Under the pieces are notes generated by a model. That model was not told the DNA's origin. It did not search any database and was given only the letters and a program-made list of their open reading frames with translations. From assembly GCF_015245355.1 (NCBI RefSeq), contig NZ_CP063311.1:3286942-3350941 (forward strand): a DNA stretch of 64,000 bases. The letters run 5' to 3'. Made by a program: the position numbers and the translations under genes. The stretch is from Anabaenopsis elenkinii CCIBt3563. GTDB taxonomy: Bacteria; Cyanobacteriota; Cyanobacteriia; Cyanobacteriales; Nostocaceae. The first letter of the stretch is position 1, and the number at the start of each line of letters is the position of its first letter. Shown here in pieces: positions 54,449-64,000 of this stretch.

Positions 54449-55669
54449 ATGAAAACTTGGAATAAAGGTAGTTTTTTTCACTTACTGTGTTGGGGATTTC
54501 TGATCGTCTACACAGTATTTTTATTTCCTTCACTTCCTGCATCTCAATCGGAAAAAAGCTTACCAACAACAGAATTACGCGGTGTTTGGCTGACTAATGT
54601 CGCTAGTGGCGTATTATTTATACCCTGGGGAATTAACCGCGCCATTACACAATTATCAGCACTGAATTTTAATACCATTTATCCGGTGGTTTGGAACCGC
54701 GGCCATACTTTTTATAAGAGTAAGTTAGCTAAAGTTGTAACTGGTTCAGATGCAGATACTCTACTCAATATCATGCACGGCGGACAGGACGTTTTAGCAA
54801 AAATTATTAAGATTGCTAGACCTCATCAATTAAGTGTGATTCCTTGGTTTGAATATGGTTTTATGACCCCACCTCATTCACAATTAGCCAGGCGTTATCC
54901 TGATTGGTTAACCATGGGAAAAGAAGGGGAAAAATCTACTAATGAAGTTCCTTTAGAGGAAATGAATGATAATTCAGGACATCAGCAAGCTTGGTTAAAT
55001 GCTCTGCATCCAGAAGTTCAAGAGTTTATCTTGGGCTTAATTAAGGAAGTGGTCAGCATTTATCATGTGGATGGTGTTCAATTAGATGATCATTTTGGTA
55101 TGCCTGTACAATTTGGTTATGATGCTTTCACCGTTGATCTTTATCGCCAAGAACATGATGGTAAAAGTCCTCCTAGTGACCCGTTTGATCCAGAATGGAT
55201 GGCTTGGCGCGCTAATAAGATTACTAATTTTATGGCAAAAGTTCATCAAAGTGTGAAAGCAATTAAACCTAATGCGGTCATATCTCTATCCCCAAATTCA
55301 CAGGGTTTTGCCTATAAATACTATTTACAAGACTGGGAAACTTGGGTAAGGAGAGGTTTGGTGGATGAGTTAATATTGCAGGTATATCGCAATAATCAAA
55401 AGAGTTTTATTACTGAATTAGAACAACCAGCAGTGAAATTCGCTCGGACTCGGATACCGGTGAGTATTGGGATTTTAACCGGAACCTCTACTAGTCCTAT
55501 GAAGATTTCCCAAATTCAACAACAGGTGAAGACAGTACGCGATCGCAATTTTCCAGGTATTTCATTTTTTTACTGGGAAAGTTTGTGGGGTAGCATTACC
55601 CCAGAACCTAAAGAGCAAAGGTTACAAGTGTTTCAGAAATTATTCGCCGCTAAAGCTGTTAGACCTTAA
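54449..55669 (+). CDS. GHL10-type (family 10-like) glycoside hydrolase, secreted
   Basis: A 406-residue protein with an N-terminal hydrophobic signal (FHLLCWGFLIVYTVFLFPSL). The hydrolase domain starts ELRGVWLTNVASGVLF. It continues LNFNTIYPVVWNRGHTFYKS, SVIPWFEYGF, VDGVQLDDHFG and ISLSPNS. These are the marks of the DUF187/GHL10 TIM-barrel family, thought to act on peptidoglycan or other glycans. Asp in QLDDHF is a candidate acid. It is followed 50 bases later by a lipoprotein gene. Confidence 0.85.
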   Translation: MKTWNKGSFFHLLCWGFLIVYTVFLFPSLPASQSEKSLPTTELRGVWLTNVASGVLFIPWGINRAITQLSALNFNTIYPVVWNRGHTFYKSKLAKVVTGSDADTLLNIMHGGQDVLAKIIKIARPHQLSVIPWFEYGFMTPPHSQLARRYPDWLTMGKEGEKSTNEVPLEEMNDNSGHQQAWLNALHPEVQEFILGLIKEVVSIYHVDGVQLDDHFGMPVQFGYDAFTVDLYRQEHDGKSPPSDPFDPEWMAWRANKITNFMAKVHQSVKAIKPNAVISLSPNSQGFAYKYYLQDWETWVRRGLVDELILQVYRNNQKSFITELEQPAVKFARTRIPVSIGILTGTSTSPMKISQIQQQVKTVRDRNFPGISFFYWESLWGSITPEPKEQRLQVFQKLFAAKAVRP

Positions 55670-55719
55670 CCTGGGAAAATGCTGTATACTATCGCTAGCG
55701 GATTGTATATGAATTTAAC

Positions 55720-56139
55720 ATGATACGGCTTTTGGTGACTGCGATTTTACTGGCGTTATTGACAGGGTGTGGTAGTATTGGATTATTGCCTAATACTCAG
55801 TTAGTCGAAAAAGCGATCGCACTCCAGGTAGAACAAACCCAGGAGCAACTCAACCAAAAACTGGATTTAGACTTCTCCGATTTTGAAATCAAACATTTAA
55901 AAATTCGCCAGGAACAACCCCTAACCATTGAAAACTTACCAGCTTTCCGCGTCCGGGGAACCTACGATTTAATTTTGCACCTTCCCAAAAGACAGTTAAC
56001 ACAACACCAACAACCTTTTGAAGTTTATTTGCAAATTCAGCAAGAAGGGAAAAGCTGGCGCTTGCTACTTCCCCAACAACAAAACCAGGAGTCACAAGGG
56101 AATTGGCGCAGCTATTTAATCCTAGGAGTTACGCATTGA
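55720..56139 (+). CDS. Hypothetical lipoprotein, C-terminus altered by IS701 insertion
   Basis: A 139-residue protein with a lipoprotein signal (LLVTAILLALLTGCGS), so the mature N-terminus is lipidated Cys17. The body is a beta-rich domain (FSDFEIKHLKIRQEQPLTIE, then FEVYLQIQQEGKSWRLLLP). The last five residues and the stop (LGVTH, tga) are written by the target site and the left terminal repeat of the insertion sequence that starts at 56126. The natural C-terminus may have been longer by a few residues or more. Confidence 0.75.
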   Translation: MIRLLVTAILLALLTGCGSIGLLPNTQLVEKAIALQVEQTQEQLNQKLDLDFSDFEIKHLKIRQEQPLTIENLPAFRVRGTYDLILHLPKRQLTQHQQPFEVYLQIQQEGKSWRLLLPQQQNQESQGNWRSYLILGVTH

Positions 56140-57260
56140 CAGAATAACAAAATAGTGCATTGATAAATATAGGTCGTCTACTTGCTAGGTATCAGACAAT
56201 TAGAAAAATCACGAAACCATCCACAGCGCAATGCAATCTAGACCTATACACCTTATTTTTACTGTCAGAGCCAAAGTTTGGGGGGTGCAGTAGGTTAGCA
56301 GAGATATTAGGAGACGTTTCACATGATAGTGTGAATCGCTTTTTACTGAGAGAGCGATATGAACCGAAAGATTTATTCAACATTATAGAAAAAGTTATTA
56401 ACTTGGTAGGAGGAATACTAAGTGTAGATGATACAGTGATAGAAAAGATTTACAGCGACCCCAAAAATGCTGAATTAATCGGTTATTTTTGGTCAGGTAA
56501 AGCCCATAAAACAATCATTGGCTTAAATTTAATCACTCTATATTACAGTGATATTCATGGTAATTCAGTGCCAATAAATTACAGAATATATGATAAAAAG
56601 GAGGGAAAAACAAAAAACGATTATTTTAGAGAAATGGTAAGTGAAATAATAAGCTGGGGAGTCAAACCCAGAATTGTAACAGGTGATAGTTGGTATTCAG
56701 GAGTAGAAAATTTGAAATTCCTAAAAAACCAGAAATTGGGTTTTCTCTTCGGAATTGAAAAAAATAGAACTGTTTCAAATGAGCCACACAAGTATTGTCA
56801 AGTAAGCACTCTGGCTATTCCCGAAGAAGGATTAAGGACTCATCTGAAAGAATTTGGATTTATAAAGTTGTTGAGGAAAGACTTTAAAAAAGAAGACTCT
56901 AGACACTATATTTTGTATCTTCCAGATGAGGAAAGAATCGAGGATATAACTAGAAATGAATTTATGACAATTCATGATACTCATTGGGGAATTGAAACCT
57001 TTCATCGAGCCATAAAACAAGTATGTGGAATTTGTCGGTTCATGGTTAGAGATACTCATGCAATTAAGACTCACATCTTTTGTTCACTTCAAGCTTTTGT
57101 TAAGTTGGAGTTTATGCGCTCTGAGAAAATAATTAGCAATTGGTATGAAATACAACGGAATCTGTTTACTTTAGTTGTACGTGAGCATATTTTTGCTAAT
57201 CTTAATAGCGATCGCATGATCTAGATATCATAGATCATATTTTTTGTCAATGCGTAAGTC
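56126..57260 (+). mobile_element. IS701-family insertion sequence, 1135 bp
   Basis: The left end gagttacgcattgaca and the right end tgtcaatgcgtaagtc are inverted with one mismatch. The 4-bp sequence CTAG directly repeats on both sides (56122-56125 and 57261-57264), matching the short YTAR target preference of the family. One transposase gene fills it. The right end is repeated immediately outside (57261-57299). Confidence 0.9.
56160..57224 (+). CDS. IS701-family DDE transposase
   Basis: A 354-residue transposase starting at a TTG (no better start lies between it and the terminal repeat). DDE residues are suggested by LSVDDTVIEK (first Asp), IVTGDSWYSG (second Asp) and HWGIETFHRAIKQ (Glu, in the Y/H-GIE-x5-K region). 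The frame is intact from end to end, so the element may be mobile. Stop tag lies in the duplicated terminal unit. Confidence 0.92.
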   Translation: MINIGRLLARYQTIRKITKPSTAQCNLDLYTLFLLSEPKFGGCSRLAEILGDVSHDSVNRFLLRERYEPKDLFNIIEKVINLVGGILSVDDTVIEKIYSDPKNAELIGYFWSGKAHKTIIGLNLITLYYSDIHGNSVPINYRIYDKKEGKTKNDYFREMVSEIISWGVKPRIVTGDSWYSGVENLKFLKNQKLGFLFGIEKNRTVSNEPHKYCQVSTLAIPEEGLRTHLKEFGFIKLLRKDFKKEDSRHYILYLPDEERIEDITRNEFMTIHDTHWGIETFHRAIKQVCGICRFMVRDTHAIKTHIFCSLQAFVKLEFMRSEKIISNWYEIQRNLFTLVVREHIFANLNSDRMI

Positions 57261-57299
57261 CTAGATCCATAGATCATATTTTTTGTCAATGCGTAAGTC
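57221..57299. repeat. Tandem duplication of the IS701 right end
   Basis: Unit 1 (57221-57260) and unit 2 (57261-57299) both run from ctagat through catagatcatattttttgt to the terminal repeat ending gcgtaagtc. Unit 2 lacks one base. CTAA follows the second copy. Confidence 0.92.
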
Positions 57300-57323
57300 C
57301 TAAATCCTTTGATATCAGTTACA

Positions 57324-58673
57324 TCAAAAAATCTGTGCTGAAGTATATAAGCGTTTCATGATTGCTAAGATTTTTGTAGCATAATCTAAATCTGCTGACC
57401 AGCGCCCAGAAAGTTGATAAATTGATGGCGCAATTCCACGGGTGATAAAGCGAAATCGTGGGTCTACCACTTCGTTTACTAAAGGTTCAAGACTTCCATA
57501 GGCTTTTAAGTGTTGAATATGCGCTCTCACCCCAATTCTGGCGCTAGGAAAAGACGCAGCTTCAGCACTACCACCAATACAACCCAAACCAGCAAAGTTA
57601 TGTTGCTCAGGTCTGACATCGCCCCCAAAACGTAAAAATTCAGTTTCTAAACACATTTGGCAGAAAGCAATGTCATAGTTCACACCCTCGATCTTACCTT
57701 CTTCTCGATATAATTGGGCTATCTCTGGAAAATTTACTAAAGCTTTTTCATAGTTGTTTTTCAGGAATAATTGTAACTCTACTTCCGATGCGTTACCCCT
57801 GGACATAATCCGGTCTAGTTGATCCAGACAAATTAATAAATTAGAACGTAAATTAACTATATTAACTGTGGAATCCCATGTAATTTCAACGTGAAATTCT
57901 CTTAAATCCACAGCTTTAATATAAACTATTTTATGGTAACTAATACGGTAAACATCTGTTAACTTAGATAAATCAATTTGTAGCTGATCTACTAAATTAA
58001 TGGGAATGTAGCAATTACCATTAACTAATATGCCTTTTTCCCCATATTTTTGCCCATTAATATGAATATCAATAACTGGATAATTAGATACAACAGTATT
58101 TACAGAAATGCGGTCAGTTAGCCGACTCCAAGATATTAAACCCTCAGCAATTCCCAACGCAAAATCACGGCGACGATTTTGTAACAATAAGCGATCTTCT
58201 GGACTGCTCAGAAAGCCTACTTGCATCAATAAAGAAGGAATGATAACCTGGCGACAAAATGCCAAACTCCCCAAGGAACTATCTGTATCTGGCTTAACTC
58301 CCCAATTTCCTAACTGAGGGACACGCCCTAAAAGCTTGAGTAATAATAGTTCTCCATGACTTTGACGCTCTTGGTTATCAGCAATATAGTGGATACCAGC
58401 ACCCTGGAGAATAGGACTGATAGCAGCTTGAGCATGAATTTCTAAGGCTACATCACCCGGACAGCTACGGGAATTAATCCAAGCAATAGTATCGGTGGCG
58501 CTCAGGTGGTCTGGAACGGCTAAAACTGGACAATTTTGTGCCCGTAATTCTGTTACTATTAAATCCCGCAGCAAAATCATTTCTGTGGTTTCGTTTATAC
58601 TACCTGCTATGGAGCCTGTGTATACACCTTTTGCTGCTTTACCTCCAGCAGCGGAAATAAAAATACGTCCCAT
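57324..58673 (-). CDS. Amidase_3-like plus glucosaminidase protein, amidase site degenerate
   Basis: A 449-residue two-domain protein. Residues 1-185 follow the Amidase_3 plan, but the first zinc histidine (DPGHGG in active enzymes) is missing: the strand reads ISAAGGK (6-12). Glu31 and His80 (in LEIHAQA) are kept, and the catalytic Glu is replaced by Gln151 in LMQVGFLSS. A beta-rich linker (about 190-320) leads to a glucosaminidase domain with Glu in CQMCLETEFLRFGG and NFAGLG. Peptidoglycan hydrolysis by the second domain is likely; the first may bind only. No signal peptide is seen. Confidence 0.85.
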   Translation of the reverse strand: MGRIFISAAGGKAAKGVYTGSIAGSINETTEMILLRDLIVTELRAQNCPVLAVPDHLSATDTIAWINSRSCPGDVALEIHAQAAISPILQGAGIHYIADNQERQSHGELLLLKLLGRVPQLGNWGVKPDTDSSLGSLAFCRQVIIPSLLMQVGFLSSPEDRLLLQNRRRDFALGIAEGLISWSRLTDRISVNTVVSNYPVIDIHINGQKYGEKGILVNGNCYIPINLVDQLQIDLSKLTDVYRISYHKIVYIKAVDLREFHVEITWDSTVNIVNLRSNLLICLDQLDRIMSRGNASEVELQLFLKNNYEKALVNFPEIAQLYREEGKIEGVNYDIAFCQMCLETEFLRFGGDVRPEQHNFAGLGCIGGSAEAASFPSARIGVRAHIQHLKAYGSLEPLVNEVVDPRFRFITRGIAPSIYQLSGRWSADLDYATKILAIMKRLYTSAQIF

Positions 58674-58783
58674 TTTTAGTTACTGTGTGTTATCAAAATT
58701 CAGTGCAAATAATTTTATACATTTCTGTTGGCTTTGGAGTAAGAATATAATACCTATTAGTGACTACAAAATAATCAACTAAA

Positions 58784-60679
58784 ATGCAAATTCCCCGTTT
58801 GCACCCGGATACAATTGAGGAAATTAAACAACGTGCTGACATTGTTGATATTGTTTCACAGTACGTGGTTTTACGCAAGCGTGGTAAAGATTTTGTGGGC
58901 TTGTGTCCCTTCCATAATGAAAAAAGTCCCAGTTTCACAGTCAGTCAAACCAAGCAAATGTATTATTGTTTCGGCTGTCAAGCTGGGGGAAATGCCATTA
59001 AGTTTTTAATGGACGTGGGAAAACAGTCTTTTGCGGAAGTTGTGTTAGATTTAGCACAACGTTATCAAGTTCCTATCCAAACTCTCGCACCAGAACAACG
59101 TCAAGAATTACAACGTCATATTTCTTTACGTGAGCAGTTGTATGAGGTTTTGGCTTCAGCAGCACAGTTTTATCAACACGCCCTCAGACAGAGTCAGGGA
59201 GAAAAAGCATATGAATATTTACGACGCGATCGCCAAATCCGGGAAGAAACAATTCAGCAATTTGGGTTAGGTTATGCACCCCCGGGGTGGGAAACTCTAC
59301 AACGCTATCTGGTGGAAGATAAACACTACCCCATACAATTGCTGGAGAAAGGCGGATTAATTAAGCCCCGTCAGGGGGGAAGCGGTTATTATGATGTGTT
59401 TCGCGATCGCTTGATGATTCCCATCCGCGATGTTCAAGGGCGGATAATTGCTTTTGGTGCTAGAACCCTATCTGATGAGCAACCAAAATATTTAAACTCA
59501 CCAGACACTGAGCTTTTTAGTAAGGGTAAAACATTATTTGCCCTCGACCAAGCTAAAACTGGAATTTGCCAATGTGATCAAGCTGTGGTTGTAGAAGGAT
59601 ATTTTGATGCGATCGCCCTCCATGCTGTTGGTATTACTAATGTTGTGGCTTCCCTGGGTACAGCCTTAAGCATAGAACAGGTGCGGTTAATCTTACGCTA
59701 CACCGAATCTAAAGAATTAATACTCAACTTTGATGCTGACAAAGCAGGTAATATCGCTGCTGAACGGGCCATTGGGGAAATAGCCGCACTTGCATATAAA
59801 GGGGAAATGCAACTGAAGATTCTGAATATTCCCGATGGTAAAGATGCTGACGAATACTTATATAGTCATACACCCCAAGAGTATAAACAACTGCTAGCAA
59901 CTGCGCCACTGTGGCTGAATTGGCAGATTGAGCAAATTATTCAAAATCGAGACTTAAAAAAAGCTACCGACTTTCAGCAGGTCAGCGAAAAATTTGTTAA
60001 ATTACTGAAAAATATAGATAATCGTGATACCAGAAACTATTACATCTCTCACTGTGCGGAAATTCTCAGCTTAGGTGACACCAGACTCATACCCCTACGA
60101 GTGGAAAATCTGTTAACTCAAATTGCGCCCACTAGAGTCATCACAAATAAACCCTTACCCCCTCAGAAGAAATGGGATAGTCCTAAGCCTACACCGGATC
60201 TTATTTCAGAAAATAAAAGTCTTTTAGAATTAGCAGAAGCCTTACTCCTAAGAATTTATCTGCACTGTCCCGAACAGCGCCAGGCTATTTTCCAGACCTT
60301 AGAAGCAAGGAATTTAGAATTTAGCCTTTCCCACCATCGATTATTGTGGCAGAATATTTTAGAATTAATGGGAGAGGAACTAGATTTAATATCAAGTTTA
60401 CAAAATAAATATTTAGAATTATCAGCACCAATCGAGGTAATTTCCCATTTATTTCATCTGACTGAAAAAACTCAGAAAGAAATTCTGCGGACACCCCAAG
60501 TAGTCCAATCTGCGATCGCCTGTATGGAGAGAGTATTAATAGAAAAACGCTGTCGTTACTTTTTGGAAGTCTGGCAAAAAACCGGATCAGAATCAGATTA
60601 CCAATCTTTCTACACCGAAAAAATCCGACTACAGGAATTAGAGAGCCAACGCCTATTTCCCATTACAGATTTGCTGTAA
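58784..60679 (+). CDS. dnaG: DNA primase
   Basis: A 631-residue primase. The N-terminal zinc finger is CPFHNEKSPSF to YYCFGCQAGG. The RNA polymerase core follows with FRDRLMIPIRD and FGART, then TOPRIM: VVVEGYFDAIALH and ILNFDADKAG. The C-terminal ~200 residues would contact the DnaB helicase. It makes the RNA primers for replication. No rpoD or rpsU is adjacent, unlike the E. coli operon. Confidence 0.95.
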   Translation: MQIPRLHPDTIEEIKQRADIVDIVSQYVVLRKRGKDFVGLCPFHNEKSPSFTVSQTKQMYYCFGCQAGGNAIKFLMDVGKQSFAEVVLDLAQRYQVPIQTLAPEQRQELQRHISLREQLYEVLASAAQFYQHALRQSQGEKAYEYLRRDRQIREETIQQFGLGYAPPGWETLQRYLVEDKHYPIQLLEKGGLIKPRQGGSGYYDVFRDRLMIPIRDVQGRIIAFGARTLSDEQPKYLNSPDTELFSKGKTLFALDQAKTGICQCDQAVVVEGYFDAIALHAVGITNVVASLGTALSIEQVRLILRYTESKELILNFDADKAGNIAAERAIGEIAALAYKGEMQLKILNIPDGKDADEYLYSHTPQEYKQLLATAPLWLNWQIEQIIQNRDLKKATDFQQVSEKFVKLLKNIDNRDTRNYYISHCAEILSLGDTRLIPLRVENLLTQIAPTRVITNKPLPPQKKWDSPKPTPDLISENKSLLELAEALLLRIYLHCPEQRQAIFQTLEARNLEFSLSHHRLLWQNILELMGEELDLISSLQNKYLELSAPIEVISHLFHLTEKTQKEILRTPQVVQSAIACMERVLIEKRCRYFLEVWQKTGSESDYQSFYTEKIRLQELESQRLFPITDLL

Positions 60680-60786
60680 TTTCATGCTGAGAATTACAAC
60701 TGCTCAAGAAATTTTTGAGAATTGGAATACCATTAATCCGCCCTAATCTATTACAATCAACATAAACCTGTATCACCTTAGCTTTT

Positions 60787-61365
60787 ATGAACCTAAATAC
60801 TGCTAAACGCTTCAGCGTCGATGAATATCACCGTCTAGCAGAACTCGGTTTTTTTGCAGAGGATGACCGATTTGAGCTAATTGAAGGAGAAATAGTGGAA
60901 ATGGTCGCTAAAGGTACACCACACTCCGTTTGTAAAACTCTTTTATTAAGGGAGTTAATCAAGGTTTTAGGAGACAGCGCTTTAGTCAGAGGTCAACAAC
61001 CAATTATCATCTCTGAGTACAGTGAACCTGAGCCAGATTTAGCCATTGTTCGTAATGTTGATGATAATTACCTTTCTGGTCATCCTCAGCCATCTGATAT
61101 ATTGCTATTAATTGAAGTTGCTGATTCCTCATTGAAATATGACCAAGAGATAAAATTACCTCTTTATGCCAAAGCACATATTAATAATTATTGGATATTT
61201 AATTTACTAGATAATCATCTAGAATGTTACAGTCAACCTTATCAAGATTTACAAGATAAATTTGGCTATCGCCGCAAATTAATTTACTTACCAGAGGAAA
61301 AAATCACATTATCCGGGTTTGCTAATTTAGTTTTAGATTTATCTCGGGTATTTCCCAAAATATAA
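60787..61365 (+). CDS. Uma2-family protein (DUF820, PD-(D/E)XK-like nuclease fold)
   Basis: A 192-residue member of a family greatly expanded in cyanobacteria. Typical elements: FSVDEYHRLAELGFFAEDDRFELIEGEIVEM at the start, PEPDLAIVRN, the core LLLIEVADSSLKYDQEIK with the nuclease-like Asp/Glu/Lys, and YAKAHINNYWI. Uma2 proteins are predicted nucleases of unknown biological role. It is followed by a shared terminator. Confidence 0.88.
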   Translation: MNLNTAKRFSVDEYHRLAELGFFAEDDRFELIEGEIVEMVAKGTPHSVCKTLLLRELIKVLGDSALVRGQQPIIISEYSEPEPDLAIVRNVDDNYLSGHPQPSDILLLIEVADSSLKYDQEIKLPLYAKAHINNYWIFNLLDNHLECYSQPYQDLQDKFGYRRKLIYLPEEKITLSGFANLVLDLSRVFPKI

Positions 61366-61396
61366 AAAAAACCACAGATGAAGCTTGTTCATCTGT
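61364..61396 (-). terminator. Terminator of por
   Basis: The stem acagatgaa/ttcatctgt (61374-61382 with 61388-61396), loop gcttg, is followed on the minus strand by a run of eight Ts. It lies between the convergent Uma2 and por genes. Confidence 0.9.
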
Positions 61397-61415
61397 AGTT
61401 CAACTTAGCAAAAGT

Positions 61416-62414
<999 letters not shown>

Positions 62415-62474
62415 TTATAATCTCTAATGTTCTCATATCACAGAACCAGCGAGTTTTAAATTTTGAAAAGCAGA

Positions 62475-62987
62475 TTACTGGCAAAACAATGTATCCCGTG
62501 TATCCCTTCCTGTTAAGGGATTAGTACCTTTAGCCAGTTGGCACAATTTTTTTTCCTCATCGGGACGCAGCAGAACATCAGTAAAATCCGCCCCATCAAT
62601 AATCGCACCGTCAAACCTAGCGTTAGCAGCAAACGCACCTTCTAAAATCGCATTAGTCAAATTAGCTTTAATCAGTCGAGCTGAATCTAAAGTAGCAAAG
62701 GACAGGTCAGCACCCTCCAAATTTGCCGATTCTAAATTCGCCGCAAAAAAGCTGACACCACGCAAACTCGCATGGCTAAAGTTACTCTGGCGGAGATTAG
62801 CTTTAGTAAAACTAGAGTCTGTCAAATCACGTCCAGAAAAGTCAGACTCTGTCAATATCTCTTTGTTATATTCCAGGGCTACAGCTGTTGGCGTATACCC
62901 TACAATTATTGTGATGCTAACTAGGACACCAAGCAATACAACGAGTATGCTAGTCCCAATTTCCTGACTTAATCTACTATTCATCAT
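62475..62987 (-). CDS. Pentapeptide-repeat protein with a membrane anchor
   Basis: The protein has 170 residues from the ATG at 62987 (MMNSRLSQ). A hydrophobic segment ([19 protein letters not shown]) is followed by about 17 pentapeptide units such as [20 protein letters not shown] and DLSFA, which stack into a right-handed beta helix. The C-terminal [15 protein letters not shown] with two cysteines is conserved in thylakoid-type members. Its start is only 11 bases from the divergent yraN start. Confidence 0.88.
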   Translation of the reverse strand: MMNSRLSQEIGTSILVVLLGVLVSITIIVGYTPTAVALEYNKEILTESDFSGRDLTDSSFTKANLRQSNFSHASLRGVSFFAANLESANLEGADLSFATLDSARLIKANLTNAILEGAFAANARFDGAIIDGADFTDVLLRPDEEKKLCQLAKGTNPLTGRDTRDTLFCQ

Positions 62988-62998
62988 ATTTTTAACCA

Positions 62999-63505
62999 AT
63001 GGCGAACCCTCCTTCCTCTCATTATCCCGATATTGGTGAATTAGGAGAAGACCTAGTAGCACAATGGTTACAGTCTAGAGGCTGGACTATTTTGCATCGT
63101 CGTTTTTCCAGTAGTTGGGGGGAAATCGACATTATCGCCCAGTTTCAGGAGCAACAGCTAGGTAGTGAAGGTGATCTGTTTGTTCACCAATTACCCCAAC
63201 TAGCATTTGTGGAAGTCAAAACCCGTAGTCGCGGAAGTTGGGATGCAGGGGGTAAAAGTGCCATCACACCCAAAAAACAGGCTAAAATTTGGCGGACTGC
63301 CAAAATATTTTTAGCTGAGTATCCTCATAAAGCTGACTACCCATCTCGCTTTGACGTTGCTCTTGTTTACTCTCGGCAAATATCAAAACAGCCGACTAGA
63401 ATTACATTGATTCCAGAACCTTTAGCTAGCTTATCAGCGGATGGATACCAATTTTATTTGCAAGAATATCTCCCAGCAGCTTTTGATTGTTCTGTCGAGG
63501 ACTGA
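62999..63505 (+). CDS. YraN-family (UPF0102) nuclease-fold protein
   Basis: A 168-residue protein: [24 protein letters not shown], the PD-(D/E)XK core WGEIDIIAQ and [10 protein letters not shown], and ISPKK-like ITPKKQAKI. The family is widespread and resembles Holliday-junction resolvases; its role is still uncertain. ATG 62999. It converges with the final gene 17 bases away. Confidence 0.9.
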   Translation: MANPPSSHYPDIGELGEDLVAQWLQSRGWTILHRRFSSSWGEIDIIAQFQEQQLGSEGDLFVHQLPQLAFVEVKTRSRGSWDAGGKSAITPKKQAKIWRTAKIFLAEYPHKADYPSRFDVALVYSRQISKQPTRITLIPEPLASLSADGYQFYLQEYLPAAFDCSVED

Positions 63506-63522
63506 TGGTCTGGAATTAACAT

Positions 63523-63912
63523 TCACGCCAGTGTTTCCGGACAGTAACCCAACCCCCGGACGAATTGTTGTCGGAAGGCTTCAATTTCTTCTTTCTCGGG
63601 GTTACCATGGGAGACGATCGCCACTTGGTAGCGCCGCATTACCTCTACAGGGTATTGTCCGGCTTGTAAACTCCAAAGTGCCATTTGCACCCGCATTGGT
63701 GGTGTATAGCTAATTCCTAATTCATTGAGAAAAGCCCGAAAGTCCCCATCCTGTTGGGGCGAAATTGCCTCTGTTAATTTTATCCTTACTACCCAGCCGT
63801 CAATTTGATGTATTACGCTCACGAAAGAAACAGGTATCTGAGGTCTGGCGTGGAGATGTTGTACAATTCTCAAGGTTAAACTGGCATTGGCCAGGTAATA
63901 TAAATATTCCAT
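63523..63912 (-). CDS. Conserved hypothetical protein
   Basis: A 129-residue soluble protein starting MEYLYYLANASLTLR. The first half looks like a small ferredoxin-like fold (PVSFVSVIHQIDGWVVRIKL), the second is helical with PVEVMRRYQVAIVSHGN. I do not recognise a function. The 88 bases after its start run to the window end. Confidence 0.7.
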   Translation of the reverse strand: MEYLYYLANASLTLRIVQHLHARPQIPVSFVSVIHQIDGWVVRIKLTEAISPQQDGDFRAFLNELGISYTPPMRVQMALWSLQAGQYPVEVMRRYQVAIVSHGNPEKEEIEAFRQQFVRGLGYCPETLA

Positions 63913-64000
63913 AGTTGCTGCTGGGGACTACCTCCCATCCTACATTTCCATCTTCGTCAGTAGATCGCCGTTGTGGTTAGGGTAAAACCCCCCGTTCTTA

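Overview
The window is chromosomal DNA of a filamentous, probably heterocyst-forming cyanobacterium (Nostocales). This rests on several independent signs: AT-rich DNA with very many HIP1 octamers (GCGATCGC); a light-dependent protochlorophyllide reductase, a high-light-inducible protein and a photosystem II S4-domain protein; a split orange-carotenoid-protein pair; a principal sigma factor of cyanobacterial type; and a heptanucleotide tandem repeat of the kind known from heterocystous genera. No rRNA or tRNA gene was seen.

Layout. 0-9 kb is accessory-rich: a UbiG-like methyltransferase, a single-chain restriction-modification enzyme lying between two related ~140 bp direct repeats, a PSII S4 protein, an IS607 element (tnpA/tnpB) and a MITE. 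9-29 kb is mostly housekeeping: GPH sugar symporter, phosphoribosyltransferase, ChrA, AEC carrier, VanY-type peptidase, SGNH hydrolase, PBP2, a PotA-like ATPase with degenerate motifs, UspA, CoaE, a PPP-type phosphatase, M48 protease, WecG-type glycosyltransferase, NarL-type regulator and the CTDH-HCP carotenoid pair. 28.3-30 kb holds queG and a HAD phosphatase.

30-36.4 kb is an accessory island: a higBA toxin-antitoxin locus, a small-protein/retropepsin pair, an integrase remnant, and an 11-repeat CRISPR array (34125-34888) without cas genes. Upstream of the array, on the same strand, are three solitary degenerate CRISPR repeats. Each is followed by the same block of closely packed stem-loops, and half of that block also follows the real array. 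The island ends in 20 copies of a 7-bp repeat and another MITE.

36.4-64 kb returns to core genes: a MacAB-like export operon, TPR protein, response regulator, a type II topoisomerase A subunit, HLIP, SigA, fasciclin lipoprotein, GyrB, MiaA, GlcD, a GHL10 hydrolase, an IS701-family insertion with a duplicated right end, an amidase/glucosaminidase with a degenerate amidase domain, DNA primase, a Uma2 protein, POR, a pentapeptide protein and YraN.

The strongest candidates for something undescribed are the solo CRISPR repeats with their hairpin blocks (one shows a compensatory stem change), the MITE family with 20-bp terminal inverted repeats present four times, and the direct-repeat-flanked restriction-modification gene. 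All functional calls come from reading the translations by eye; no database search was run.
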